From: Acinetobacter chinensis
GTDB taxonomy: Bacteria; Pseudomonadota; Gammaproteobacteria; Pseudomonadales; Moraxellaceae
NCBI RefSeq assembly: GCF_002165375.2
Contig: NZ_CP032134.1
Span: 186,001-250,000 of the forward strand
Direction of reading: 5' to 3'
Length of the DNA: 64,000 bases
Under the pieces are notes generated by a model, which ran no database searches, was not told the DNA's origin, and saw only the letters and a program-made list of their open reading frames with translations. A program made the position numbers and the translations under genes. How positions within the stretch are numbered: the first letter of the stretch is position 1; each line of letters begins with the position of its first letter. Of this stretch, positions 40,043 to 49,367 are shown piece by piece.

Positions 40043-40294
40043 TTATAAGCAGCTTTTCAGTCGGTAACATCGGAACTCAGGATAAATCAGACCGATCAGA
40101 AACAGGACAGTAAAACCGATCCATAAAAATAAAGCCATTGCTCTGAGTTGTTCAGTATTCCATTCTTCGGGTGAACCATTGAAGAAAAATATACTTTTCC
40201 ATCCTTTGATACAGTCTGCACCACCCCATGAAAGAATCCATTTACACATCAGGCTGACCGCCAGATAAATAAGTACCCACACCCCAGCAGACAT
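40043..40294 (-). CDS. Small membrane protein, function unknown
   Basis: The 83-residue protein has two hydrophobic segments (about 4-22 and 49-68) and Cys residues at both ends. CAGG sits seven bases before the ATG at 40294, which supports a real gene. I know no family for it. Confidence 0.6.
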   Translation of the reverse strand: MSAGVWVLIYLAVSLMCKWILSWGGADCIKGWKSIFFFNGSPEEWNTEQLRAMALFLWIGFTVLFLIGLIYPEFRCYRLKSCL

Positions 40295-40428
40295 AAAATA
40301 CCTGATTCATTTTAATAATTTATGAGTAGATCATAGCGGAATTTCAGCTAAAAAGAATCCTTCATTTAAATACGCCATTTATGATCAGAAGTTCTTATAA
40401 TTCCATGAGTTTCCAGAAGGGTTTTATC

Positions 40429-40908
40429 ATGTCAAATTTATCCTGCCCATGTGGTTCACCACTTTACAGCGAGTGTTGCCAGCCTTTACATGCAGGTCAG
40501 AAAAAAGCTGAAACATCTGAACAGCTCATGCGCTCCCGTTACAGTGCATTTGCAAAACATGAAACTGATTATATTGTGCAGACGACTGCTCTGGGGCAAC
40601 AGCAGGCACTGGATGTCAAAGCCATTGCAGACTGGAGTCAAGCGAACCAGTGGTTAAAGCTCGAAATTGTGCAGACGAAGGAAAAACTGGGTAAAAATCA
40701 TGCTCAGGTCGAGTTCAAGGCACATTATTCAGAACAGAACAGTCCTGATTCACAGGTACAGATTCATCATGAAGTCTCACATTTTGTAAAGCAGGATGAT
40801 ACCTGGTATTTTCTTGATCCAACCACAGGTCAGCCACTTACCATGAAACAGCCCTGTATTTGTGGTTCAGCTAAAAAATTTAAACAGTGTTGTGCGCAAT
40901 ATCTGTAA
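40429..40908 (+). CDS. YchJ-family SEC-C-motif protein
   Basis: A 159-residue protein of the YchJ family, with Cys-rich metal-binding motifs at both ends: PCGSPLYSECC (residues about 7-17) and the SEC-C-type CICGSAKKFKQCC at the C-terminus. Between them is a NTF2-like YchJ domain (SYSAFAKHETDYIVQTT-type region around 43-60). Function is unknown; SEC-C motifs bind zinc. ATG 40429 has AGAAGGG seven bases upstream, and an ATG at 40381 in frame is therefore rejected. Confidence 0.9.
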   Translation: MSNLSCPCGSPLYSECCQPLHAGQKKAETSEQLMRSRYSAFAKHETDYIVQTTALGQQQALDVKAIADWSQANQWLKLEIVQTKEKLGKNHAQVEFKAHYSEQNSPDSQVQIHHEVSHFVKQDDTWYFLDPTTGQPLTMKQPCICGSAKKFKQCCAQYL

Positions 40909-40967
40909 CTTTTCATGCATTTTGACTTAGAATACGCGCATCGATAACCCTCAGCGGAAGAAGGGCA

Positions 40968-41612
40968 ATGTTGTTATTAGTCATCTATATTATTGCAATT
41001 ACGGCAGAAGCCATGACAGGTGCGCTGTCGGCCGGACGGCGTAGTATGGACTGGTTTGGTGTGGTGCTGATTGCCTGTGTAACAGCTTTGGGTGGCGGTT
41101 CAGTCCGTGATGTCCTGCTTGGGCATTATCCCCTGACCTGGGTGAAACATCCTGAATATCTGGTGCTGACCTGTGTTGCCGCATTTGTGACGATCATTAT
41201 TGCCAAATGGATGAAGCATTTACATTCCATCTTCCTGTTGCTGGATGCCTTAGGTCTGATTGGCTTTACCATTATTGGCTGTCAGATTGCCCTGGAAATG
41301 GGACATGGCTTTGTTGTCAGTGCGGTGGCAGGGGTGTTAACGGGTGTATCCGGTGGTATTCTGCGGGATATTCTATGTAATGATGTTCCGTTGGTATTCC
41401 GCCGTGAGCTTTATGCTTCTATTTCTTTTGTTGCGGTCATTTTTTACTGGTTCTGTATCCACTTTGGTTTATCACTGGAATTGACCGTTATTTCGACGCT
41501 GGTTTTTGGTTTCTCTTTACGCTGTATTGCGATTTATTTTGGGCTTGAAATGCCGAAATTTATTTATAAAGATGATGATGAACAGTCTGCATCTTCCAAA
41601 GATGAAACCTGA
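40968..41612 (+). CDS. TRIC-family (YadS/UPF0126) cation channel
   Basis: A 214-residue inner-membrane protein with seven hydrophobic segments in two glycine-rich repeats (ALGGGSVRDVLLG at about 42-54 and LTGVSGGILRDILC at about 124-137), the signature of bacterial trimeric intracellular cation channels. These conduct K+ or Na+. GAAGAAGGG precedes ATG 40968. The role in this organism is not known. Confidence 0.9.
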   Translation: MLLLVIYIIAITAEAMTGALSAGRRSMDWFGVVLIACVTALGGGSVRDVLLGHYPLTWVKHPEYLVLTCVAAFVTIIIAKWMKHLHSIFLLLDALGLIGFTIIGCQIALEMGHGFVVSAVAGVLTGVSGGILRDILCNDVPLVFRRELYASISFVAVIFYWFCIHFGLSLELTVISTLVFGFSLRCIAIYFGLEMPKFIYKDDDEQSASSKDET

Positions 41613-41735
41613 TACAGTATCTGCAGAATTATGCTGTGTTAAAAAATAGATCTGAAAGATGATGAACTGAACCTGCGGGTTTAAACTGTGGGTTCATTCC
41701 TCTAAAAAGAATAAACAGAACAATAAAATCCTGTT

Positions 41736-41761
41736 GTGAAAGCAGTAAGACTCACTTTCAC
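41736..41761. promoter_or_regulatory. Inverted repeat upstream of the NiaP-like carrier
   Basis: GTGAAAG (41736-41742) and CTTTCAC (41755-41761) are complementary with a 12-base spacer, 20 bases before the start. It could be an operator or a leader hairpin. Confidence 0.4.
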
Positions 41762-41780
41762 CTCAAGCCAGAGAATCGTT

Positions 41781-43100
41781 ATGGATTTAATCTCACGAGT
41801 ACAACGCCTGCCTGTAGGCAAATTTCACTATACCTTGCTGTGGGTCATTGGACTGGGCTGGATGTTCGATGCCATGGACACCGGGCTGATTTCCTTTATT
41901 CTGGCACGTATGGCAGAAGAGTGGCAAATGACGCCAGCGGAAAAAGGCTGGGTGGTGTCGATTGGTTTTGTCGGTATGGCTATTGGGGCGGTGTTTTCAG
42001 GCGGACTTGCCGATAAAATTGGTCGCCGTACGGTTTTTGCCATTACCCTGGTGACTTACAGCATTGCAACAGCCTTATGTGCATTTGCTCCAAATCTGAC
42101 CTGGTTACTTGTTTTCCGTTTTGTGGTTGGACTTGGGCTGGGTGGACAGCTGCCTGTTGCTGTGACACTGGTCAGTGAATATATCCCTGCACAGGTACGT
42201 GGTCGTTTTATTGTGCTGCTGGAAAGTTTCTGGGGACTGGGCTGGCTGGTGGCTGCTTTAATTTCTTATTTTGTCATTCCAGATTATGGCTGGCATATTG
42301 CCTTTTTAATTGGTGGCTTACCTGCGATTTATGTCTTCATGATTCTGAAAAAAGTCCCAGAATCTGTACCGTATCTCATCAATAAAGGGCGGATTGAGGA
42401 AGCACATGCACTGGTGCAGAAGCTTGAACGCCAGTGTGGCGTGGAAGTGATTGAAACAATTGAAGTCAAACCCGTCGCTGAAAAAAATACAGTTTCTTTT
42501 ACACAGCTATGGTCTGATCCATTTGCAAAAAGAACCCTGATGCTGTGGCTGATCTGGTTCGGAATCGTCTTTTCGTATTATGGCATTTTCACCTGGTTAC
42601 CCAGTCTGCTGGTCAAACAGGGCTATACCATCGTACAGTCTTTTGAATATGTGCTGGGCATGATTCTGGCTCAGCTTCCAGGTTATGTGGTTGCAGCGTG
42701 GCTGGTGGAAAAACTGGGGCGAAAAGCAACGCTGGCAGGCTTTATTGGCATGTGTGCGGTGTCTGCCTACTTCTTTGGGCAGGCAGCGACCGTCAGTATG
42801 ATTATGTTCTGGGGCTGCCTGATGTCTTTCTTTAACCTGGGTGCATGGGGTGTGCTTTATACCTATACGCCAGAACAGTACCCAACCAATATCCGTGCAT
42901 TTGGTTCTGGCTGGGCATCCGCAATCGGACGTATCGGTGGCATCGTAGCGCCACTGGTGGTGACCCATATGATGGTTGCAAGCAATGGTTTCAGTGCAGT
43001 CTTTATGATGTTTACCGCTGTGTTGCTGGCTGTGGCAGCTGTGATACTGGTACTGGGTGAAGAAACAAAAGGAAGAACCCTGGAAGAAATCGGGCTTTGA
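41781..43100 (+). CDS. MFS transporter, NiaP-like (niacin or aromatic acid type)
   Basis: The 439-residue carrier has twelve hydrophobic segments and the MFS motif GGLADKIGRRTVF in loop 2-3; the N-terminus MDLISRVQRLPVGKFHYTL and GWMFDAMDTGLISFI resemble NiaP, which imports nicotinate. Related aromatic-acid carriers look alike, so the substrate is only suggested. ATG 41781 is chosen; in-frame GTG 41736 falls in a small inverted repeat that may be regulatory. A terminator follows at 43106. Confidence 0.85.
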   Translation: MDLISRVQRLPVGKFHYTLLWVIGLGWMFDAMDTGLISFILARMAEEWQMTPAEKGWVVSIGFVGMAIGAVFSGGLADKIGRRTVFAITLVTYSIATALCAFAPNLTWLLVFRFVVGLGLGGQLPVAVTLVSEYIPAQVRGRFIVLLESFWGLGWLVAALISYFVIPDYGWHIAFLIGGLPAIYVFMILKKVPESVPYLINKGRIEEAHALVQKLERQCGVEVIETIEVKPVAEKNTVSFTQLWSDPFAKRTLMLWLIWFGIVFSYYGIFTWLPSLLVKQGYTIVQSFEYVLGMILAQLPGYVVAAWLVEKLGRKATLAGFIGMCAVSAYFFGQAATVSMIMFWGCLMSFFNLGAWGVLYTYTPEQYPTNIRAFGSGWASAIGRIGGIVAPLVVTHMMVASNGFSAVFMMFTAVLLAVAAVILVLGEETKGRTLEEIGL

Positions 43101-43105
43101 AACTG

Positions 43106-43148
43106 ATGCAGGCAGTGCTTACTTTCACGCTGCCTGCATTTATTTTTC
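43106..43148 (+). terminator. Terminator after the NiaP-like gene
   Basis: The perfect 10-bp stem ATGCAGGCAG (43106-43115) and CTGCCTGCAT (43130-43139) is followed by TTATTTTT. Confidence 0.88.
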
Positions 43149-43257
43149 TATGTTGGCAGAACTGATCTGGTATATAATCCTGCCGGATTTTCTGAACAGA
43201 AAATAAACACAATAAATATTTAAAATATAAAAGAATTTAAATTATAAGGATTCAGAT

Positions 43258-43536
43258 ATGGCAAAGGCTTTTGCTGTGCATCATTCCATGACAGATCATG
43301 GTGGGGTTATTCCTGCAACACAAATGAAAGCAACTCAGATGGGCATCCCATTTCTTGTGGCAGGAGATGGTTATTTCTGTGCCCGGTGCAGTCAGTGGTC
43401 AACGATTATCAAAAGTCATGATCATGTCATTTTTGATGGTAAAGCCGTTGCTTATGTCGGCGATAAGCTCAGCTGTGGTGCAACTATTTTACCGAAACAG
43501 GTGCATGTGGTTGGAGAGAGTGGTGGTTCCAGCTGA
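43258..43536 (+). CDS. PAAR-domain protein (type VI secretion spike tip)
   Basis: The 92-residue protein is a PAAR domain: residues 1-90 hold the PAAR motifs, with HHSMTDHGG near the start and GDGYFCARCSQW, and the late CGATILPKQ. PAAR proteins sharpen the VgrG spike of type VI secretion systems and often carry an effector at the C-terminus. Here the frame stops at TGA 43534, yet open reading continues in the same frame beyond, so the present gene may be the truncated head of a longer effector. No other type VI gene is in the window. AAGGATTC precedes the ATG. Confidence 0.88.
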   Translation: MAKAFAVHHSMTDHGGVIPATQMKATQMGIPFLVAGDGYFCARCSQWSTIIKSHDHVIFDGKAVAYVGDKLSCGATILPKQVHVVGESGGSS

Positions 43537-43857
43537 CGTGATTCATTCTCTGATTTTAAGCCTGTTAATTCTCAACAGAATTTAACCAATAGTCTGGTAG
43601 CAAGCATGGAAGAAAAAAAGAATGCTTCTGCCAACAGAATATCAGCATGGAGATTTCAGATTAATTTTTTCATCAGATATTTTCACTAAAGGACTGTTTT
43701 ATAAATAACTTATCCAATAATCAAAAATATTAGTCTTCAAACATCTTCAGCCGGTGTTTTAAGTAAAAGTAAAGTTGGTTCTCAGATATGGACAAAATAC
43801 AATCAAAACTCAGGTCTTAAAAATATGTATCCTGTGAGTCTTAAGGAAGTAGAATGA
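43537..43857 (+). pseudogene. Decayed C-terminal part of the PAAR effector
   Basis: In the PAAR frame, reading past the TGA gives a linker-like run (FKPVNSQQNLTNSLVASMEE) typical of PAAR proteins that continue into an effector. Stops occur at TGA 43534, TAA near 43690 and TAA near 43702, and the last open run ends in TGA 43855-43857, overlapping the ATG of the next gene (ATGA). The likeliest reading is a degraded effector with a lost toxin. Same-frame alignment could be chance; no toxin family is recognisable. Confidence 0.55.
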
Positions 43858-44300
43858 AAAAAATTATTATAATGGTTTCTACACTTGTTTCCTGTATAAG
43901 CCATGCAGGTACGTCCATCCCATTACAGAAACTATCTGATTCAAAGGCGTGTCAGAATATTGATAAACTGATAATTTCTGATGATTCAGGTAAATCTGAA
44001 GATTTCAGTATTCCAGACGAAGATTATTTAATCCTGAGGTTATCGGATACTCAAAAGAATGGCTGTTATTCTTTTAAGTATTTTCCCAGTATTTCACCTG
44101 ACATTAGTTTTTTTATAAAAAACAGAAAATTAACAATTAATGAGATTGCAGGTTCTACATTAAATGGAAATCAAATCAGGACGTCATATTCCATAAACTT
44201 AAAAAAGAAAAGACTGGATACACTTACTTCAGAGATGATTACTTTTGACAGAGACGAAAAAGCTAATGTTGTTAAAGTTGTAAGTAACTTATTGGAGTAA
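43854..44300 (+). CDS. Putative periplasmic immunity protein
   Basis: The 148-residue protein has a Sec signal peptide (cut near SHA-GTS) and no known domain; two Cys residues remain in the mature part and could form a disulphide. Its ATG overlaps the last stop of the decayed effector as ATGA, the usual coupling of type VI effector and immunity genes. It is A/T-rich like that region. The immunity role is inferred from position and export signal only; a periplasmic toxin target would be expected. Confidence 0.6.
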   Translation: MKKIIIMVSTLVSCISHAGTSIPLQKLSDSKACQNIDKLIISDDSGKSEDFSIPDEDYLILRLSDTQKNGCYSFKYFPSISPDISFFIKNRKLTINEIAGSTLNGNQIRTSYSINLKKKRLDTLTSEMITFDRDEKANVVKVVSNLLE

Positions 44301-44805
44301 AATGAATTAAAGAAAAATCTGATCAGCTTTTTTTACTCAGGGTTGTTACGTTACCGTATTGTAAAGTAGTCGTCTGTATCCTGTTCAGGTTAAGGTTTTT
44401 CATGAATTTAAGTTATTCCTTCAGGAGTTGCCCCTGTGTCCTGTCTAAAATAATGGACGGCTGGTTCTGTAAAAGCGGATTGATGTATTTATCACGTTTT
44501 TTATAAACAAAACGCTGAAATACCAATCATGACTTATATATTAAATACATCGCCATCCATGATGTCTGAATCAACGTATCTGTTGCTGTCCGGATGTAGC
44601 ATCTGAAACCACGTTGGACGGGTATCAAAATTATCAGTTGCTCATTTCATCAAAAATGGATAATTTTACGGCAGTAGGAACATCTGAAGACGCAAATTGT
44701 CGTTGTGTTGTGTGCTTATACTTGTATAGGTGAAGCTGGCGACTTAGCATAAGAACGTAGAAATAATATTACTTAGAACGAATTGATTCAGGATAACAGG
44801 TTGTT
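44301..44805. other. Intergenic region before parC, no gene seen
   Basis: About 505 bases without a credible frame on either strand. The part after 44690 should hold the parC promoter; AGGATAACAGG is the ribosome-binding site. Confidence 0.5.
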
Positions 44806-47025
44806 ATGACAAGCCTTGCGCATCAAGCAACGGAAAACCGTTCCGTAGCCGAATTTACCGAACAGGCTTACTTGAACTATGCCATGTACGTGATTATGGA
44901 TCGTGCATTACCGCATATCAGTGATGGTTTAAAACCTGTTCAGCGACGTATCGTCTACGCCATGAGTGAACTGGGCTTAAAGCCAAGTGGAAAGCCGAAA
45001 AAATCAGCACGTACTGTCGGTGATGTACTGGGTAAGTACCATCCGCATGGTGACTTAGCCTGTTATGAAGCGATGGTATTGATGGCACAGCCATTCAGCT
45101 ATCGCTATCCATTTATTGAAGGTCAGGGTAACTGGGGTTCACCGGATGATCCTAAATCATTCGCTGCAATGCGTTATACCGAAGCTAAACTTTCACAATA
45201 CAGTGATTTACTGCTTTCAGAACTGGGTCAAGGCACTTGCGACTGGCAGGATAACTTTGACGGAACCATGAAAGAACCGGTCAGTTTGCCTGCGCGGGTA
45301 CCCAATATTCTGTTAAACGGTACAACGGGTATCGCAGTTGGTATGGCAACGGATATTCCACCGCACAATTTGCGTGAAGTGGTGAAGGGTACGATTGCCT
45401 TAATCCGTAAACCTGATCTGAGTGATGAAAAAGTTGCAGAATACATTCCGGCACCGGATTTACCGACCCGGGCTGAAATTATTACGTCACCAGAAGAATT
45501 ACTGAAAATACAGACCACGGGGCGTGGCAGTTATCGTACCCGTGCGATTTACACAATTGAAAAAAATGAAATTGTGATTACTGAACTGCCTTATCAAGTA
45601 TCCGGTTCAAAAATTATCACTCAGATTGCAGACCAGATGCAGGCAAAAAAACTGCCACTGGTGACAGACCTGCGTGATGAGTCGGATCATCAGAATCCGA
45701 CCCGACTGGTGATTGTGCTGCGTTCAAGCCGGATTGATGCAGAAGCGGTCATGAGCCATCTGTTTGCAACGACTGATCTCGAATCAAGCTATCGTGTCAA
45801 CATGAACATGATCGGTGCTGATGGTCGTCCGCAGGTTAAATCCATCCGTAAAATTTTACTGGAATGGATTGAAATCCGTAAAAATACGGTCACCCGTCGT
45901 CTACAGTATCATCTGAATAAAATTGAAAAGCGTTTACACATTCTTGGCGGTTTAATCATTGCTTATCTGAACATTGATGAGGTGATCCGAATTATCCGTG
46001 AAGAAGATCAGCCTAAACCAGAACTTATGTCACGTTTTCATATTGATGAAATTCAGGCAGAAGCCATTCTGGAACTCAAGTTGCGTCACCTGGCAAAACT
46101 TGAAGAAATGGAAATGCGCCGTGAACAGGAAGAACTGGAAGCGAAAGCTGCCATTATCCGTGAACAGTTAGCCAACCCTGAATCTTTAAAATCCCTGATT
46201 ATTGATGAATTAAAAGAGGTGGCAAAAAACTTTGGCGATGACCGCCGTTCTCCGATTGTACAGCGTGCAGAAGCGACAGCCATCAGTGAACAGGATTTAA
46301 TGCCTGCCGAAGCGGTGACCGTTGTGCTTTCAGAAGCTGGTTGGATCCGTGCTGCCAAAGGACATGATGTGGATGCTGCCGGTCTGAATTTCCGTGCGGG
46401 CGATCAGTACTTAAGTTCAGCACAGGGCAAGACCAATCAGAAAGTTTATATCCTGGATGAAAGTGGACGCAGCTATGCACTTGCCATCAACAGTCTGCCT
46501 TCTGCCCGTGGTCTGGGTGAACCTTTAAGTTCAAAGCTTTCTCCGGCAAGCGGAGTCGGCTTTATGCAGATTCTTGTGGAGGAAGATGAACAGGAAATCA
46601 TTGCGGCAAGTTCAGCAGGCTATGGTTTTAAAACTCAGGCAAAACAGCTGGATACCAATGCAAAAGCAGGTAAAGCATTCCTGACCGTCCCTGATAATGC
46701 TCAGGCACTGAACTTACAGGTCGTCAAAGACAGTACGCATCTGGCAGTCCTGAATGGAACGGGCAGGCTGCTGCTGATTGATCTTGAAGACTTACCCGTG
46801 CTGAATAAAGGCAAAGGTAATAAGTTGATACAACTGGAAAGTGATGACCAGGTGATCGACATGATAACGTTGAACCTGAATGATGTGGTACAGATTGTTG
46901 CTGGACAGCAACAGCTTAAACTCAAAGGGGATGATCTCCAGAAATATATCGGTAAAAGAGCAACTAAAGGTCAGCTCCTACCACGGGGATATCAAAAAGC
47001 AAATAAACTGTTGATTCAAAGATAA
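44806..47025 (+). CDS. parC: DNA topoisomerase IV subunit A with Leu84 in the quinolone pocket
   Basis: A 739-residue subunit of topoisomerase IV, which unlinks daughter chromosomes with ParE. The N-terminal breakage-reunion domain is complete and includes QRRIVYAM and the quinolone region GKYHPHGDLACYEAM. Residue 84 (Ser80 in E. coli, Ser84 in A. baumannii) is Leu, codon TTA at 45055-45057, while Glu88 is normal. The C-terminal propeller domain follows. It is a single-gene unit here. Sequence otherwise looks intact, so the protein should work but with lowered quinolone binding. Confidence 0.97.
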   Translation: MTSLAHQATENRSVAEFTEQAYLNYAMYVIMDRALPHISDGLKPVQRRIVYAMSELGLKPSGKPKKSARTVGDVLGKYHPHGDLACYEAMVLMAQPFSYRYPFIEGQGNWGSPDDPKSFAAMRYTEAKLSQYSDLLLSELGQGTCDWQDNFDGTMKEPVSLPARVPNILLNGTTGIAVGMATDIPPHNLREVVKGTIALIRKPDLSDEKVAEYIPAPDLPTRAEIITSPEELLKIQTTGRGSYRTRAIYTIEKNEIVITELPYQVSGSKIITQIADQMQAKKLPLVTDLRDESDHQNPTRLVIVLRSSRIDAEAVMSHLFATTDLESSYRVNMNMIGADGRPQVKSIRKILLEWIEIRKNTVTRRLQYHLNKIEKRLHILGGLIIAYLNIDEVIRIIREEDQPKPELMSRFHIDEIQAEAILELKLRHLAKLEEMEMRREQEELEAKAAIIREQLANPESLKSLIIDELKEVAKNFGDDRRSPIVQRAEATAISEQDLMPAEAVTVVLSEAGWIRAAKGHDVDAAGLNFRAGDQYLSSAQGKTNQKVYILDESGRSYALAINSLPSARGLGEPLSSKLSPASGVGFMQILVEEDEQEIIAASSAGYGFKTQAKQLDTNAKAGKAFLTVPDNAQALNLQVVKDSTHLAVLNGTGRLLLIDLEDLPVLNKGKGNKLIQLESDDQVIDMITLNLNDVVQIVAGQQQLKLKGDDLQKYIGKRATKGQLLPRGYQKANKLLIQR

Positions 47026-47172
47026 TAGTAGCGTTTTTTGAGCAAAATACGTTATATATGATCATATTCGTGAAAATGGATGAGATGCAGCGCATATACA
47101 AGCAAAAAATGACGCGCTGCATTGAAAAAAACAGTTGAAAACTAAGGATTATTGATTGGAGAGATAGGCGTT

Positions 47173-48843
47173 ATGGAAAAGATCTGGTTTGCTGAATACC
47201 ATAAGACAGGGATTCCGGAGACTGTTGAATTACCGGCAGAAAATACATCACTTGTAGATATATTTGAGCGTAATTTCCAGAAATTTGGTTCACGTGATGC
47301 CTTTATCTTTATGGATAAAGTACTGACATTCAGTGAACTGGAAGAAGCAAGCCGTAAATTTGCGACATATCTTCAAAGCCTGGGGCTGGCAAAAGGATCG
47401 CGTGTTGCGGTGATGATGCCAAACGTATTGCAGTATCCTGTGGTTGCACTGGGGGTGTTCCGTGCAGGACTGGTACTGGTTAATGTGAACCCACTGTATA
47501 CTTCACGTGAACTTGAACATCAGTTGAATGACTCAGGTGCAGAAGCACTGGTTATTGTTGAAAACTTTGCAACGGTATATCAGGCAATTATTGGTAAAAC
47601 ACCTGTGAAGCATGTTGTTGTCGCTTCTGTGGGTGATATGCTGGGTACTTTAAAAGGTACACTGGTGAACTTTGTTCTGCGCTCTGTACGTAAGCAGATT
47701 CCAGCGTGGAGTATTCCAGGACATGTGAAGTTCAATGCTGCAATGTCCAAAGTCAGTGCAAACAATTATAAGCGTCCAAGTCTGACTTTAAGCGATACGG
47801 CTGTTCTACAGTACACAGGTGGTACAACAGGTGTTTCCAAAGGTGCTGAGCTGACACATCGTAACCTTGTTGCGAACCTGCTGCAGTGTGACGGTATCTT
47901 CCAGAGCAAATTCGGTAAAGCTGATGGCGAAAAAGATGACCGTATTTTCTGTGCACTGCCGCTTTATCATATCTTTGCATTCATGGTCTGTGCCATGTAC
48001 GGCATGTACAAAGGTCAGGCAAACATTCTGATTCCTAACCCGCGTGATCTACCTGCGGTGATTAAAGAATTACGTAAATATCAGCCATCGTTCTTCCCAG
48101 CGGTCAATACACTGTTTAATGCACTTGTGAACAATGAAGAATTTAAACAGTTGGATCACAGCAAGCTGAAAATGGCGATGGGTGGTGGTATGGCGGTATT
48201 GCCATCGACTGCTGAAGCATGGAAGAAAGTAACGGGAACCAACATTATTGAAGGTTACGGTCTTTCTGAAACTTCACCTGTTGCAACGGCAAACCCGCCT
48301 GCTTCAGAAGAGTTCAGCGGTACAATCGGGATCCCATTGCCACTGACTGAAGTTGCGATTCTGGATGATGCCGGTAATGAAGTTGCACTGGGTGAGCAGG
48401 GTGAAATTTCGATCCGTGGTCCTCAGGTCATGAAAGGTTACTGGAACCGTCCTGATGAAACAGAAAAAGTCATGTTCAATGGCTATTTCCGTACAGGCGA
48501 CATTGGTGTCATGAATGACCGTGGTTTCGTGAAAATTGTAGACCGTAAAAAAGATATGATTCTGGTCTCAGGTTTCAACGTATATCCAGCCGAAATTGAA
48601 GAAGTGATTGCGAAACATCCAAAAGTGCTTGAGGTTGCAGCCATTGGTGTACCTGATGAAAAATCAGGTGAGGTGCCTAAGCTGTTTGTTGTGAAGAAGG
48701 ATCCTTCTTTAACAACTGAAGAAGTACTTGAATATGCTAAAGAAAACCTGACTGGCTATAAACGTCCACGTTATGTTGAATTTATTGATGAATTACCAAA
48801 ATCCAATGTAGGTAAAATCCTGCGTAAGGACTTACGTAAATAA
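47173..48843 (+). CDS. fadD: Long-chain fatty acid-CoA ligase
   Basis: A 556-residue cytoplasmic or peripheral membrane acyl-CoA synthetase that activates fatty acids with ATP and CoA for beta-oxidation and lipid synthesis. The AMP-binding P-loop-like motif YTGGTTGVSKGAELTHRN, the GYGLSETSP motif, and FRTGDIGVMNDRG followed by the Lys-containing DRKKDMILVSGFNVYP and SNVGKILRKDLRK tail are all in place. Length fits FadD (561). ATG 47173 (MEKIWF) is used, with GGAGAG upstream. A strong terminator follows. Confidence 0.93.
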   Translation: MEKIWFAEYHKTGIPETVELPAENTSLVDIFERNFQKFGSRDAFIFMDKVLTFSELEEASRKFATYLQSLGLAKGSRVAVMMPNVLQYPVVALGVFRAGLVLVNVNPLYTSRELEHQLNDSGAEALVIVENFATVYQAIIGKTPVKHVVVASVGDMLGTLKGTLVNFVLRSVRKQIPAWSIPGHVKFNAAMSKVSANNYKRPSLTLSDTAVLQYTGGTTGVSKGAELTHRNLVANLLQCDGIFQSKFGKADGEKDDRIFCALPLYHIFAFMVCAMYGMYKGQANILIPNPRDLPAVIKELRKYQPSFFPAVNTLFNALVNNEEFKQLDHSKLKMAMGGGMAVLPSTAEAWKKVTGTNIIEGYGLSETSPVATANPPASEEFSGTIGIPLPLTEVAILDDAGNEVALGEQGEISIRGPQVMKGYWNRPDETEKVMFNGYFRTGDIGVMNDRGFVKIVDRKKDMILVSGFNVYPAEIEEVIAKHPKVLEVAAIGVPDEKSGEVPKLFVVKKDPSLTTEEVLEYAKENLTGYKRPRYVEFIDELPKSNVGKILRKDLRK

Positions 48844-48852
48844 ATCAGATAT

Positions 48853-48880
48853 AAAAAAAGCGCCATAAGGCGCTTTTTTT
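48853..48880 (+). terminator. Terminator after fadD
   Basis: AAAAAAAGCGCC and GGCGCTTTTTTT are perfect complements around ATAA; the A-run lets it serve the convergent gene too. Confidence 0.9.
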
Positions 48881-49265
48881 ATGACTTACTTTTCAGAAAC
48901 CAGCGGTCAATATAAGGTCGTCCGATAGCAACAATGCCCAGAAAGATAAACATGGTGCCGAACTGGCGGCTGAAGCCTGAAATATTAAAAGAGCCATAAC
49001 TCAGAAAATTATCAATCAGACAATAAACCAGAATAAAAACAACCCATTGCCCAACTGCCATGTTTTTGATGCCTGTGGCAATAAAAGCAATCCACAGGAC
49101 AAAAAAAGTGAAAACAGTAGACCATACATTCAGGTTGGCGCAGATCACGGTCAGTAAAAAAGCCATAACAGGCAGTACAAACTTCAGAATACGATCCACC
49201 TGACGCTGACTTTTGTGCTGCTGTTCCAGCACATCAAACATTTCCTTCTGATCAGGACTAAGCAT
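48879..49265 (-). CDS. Small membrane protein, function unknown
   Basis: The 128-residue protein has a soluble, charged N-terminal part (about 30 residues, Gln/Lys-rich) and four hydrophobic segments (about 31-49, 53-66, 69-85, 97-116). I recognise no family. Its stop codon overlaps the fadD terminator, and it is divergent from the MAPEG gene. Confidence 0.65.
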   Translation of the reverse strand: MLSPDQKEMFDVLEQQHKSQRQVDRILKFVLPVMAFLLTVICANLNVWSTVFTFFVLWIAFIATGIKNMAVGQWVVFILVYCLIDNFLSYGSFNISGFSRQFGTMFIFLGIVAIGRPYIDRWFLKSKS

Positions 49266-49367
49266 GATGAATCTCTTCCTCTGGTTATAAAAACACTATA
49301 TTTAACAAAATTTATTAATGAAATGCCATGCTATGATAGTGCAGAAATTGTTGAAGAGACAGAATGG

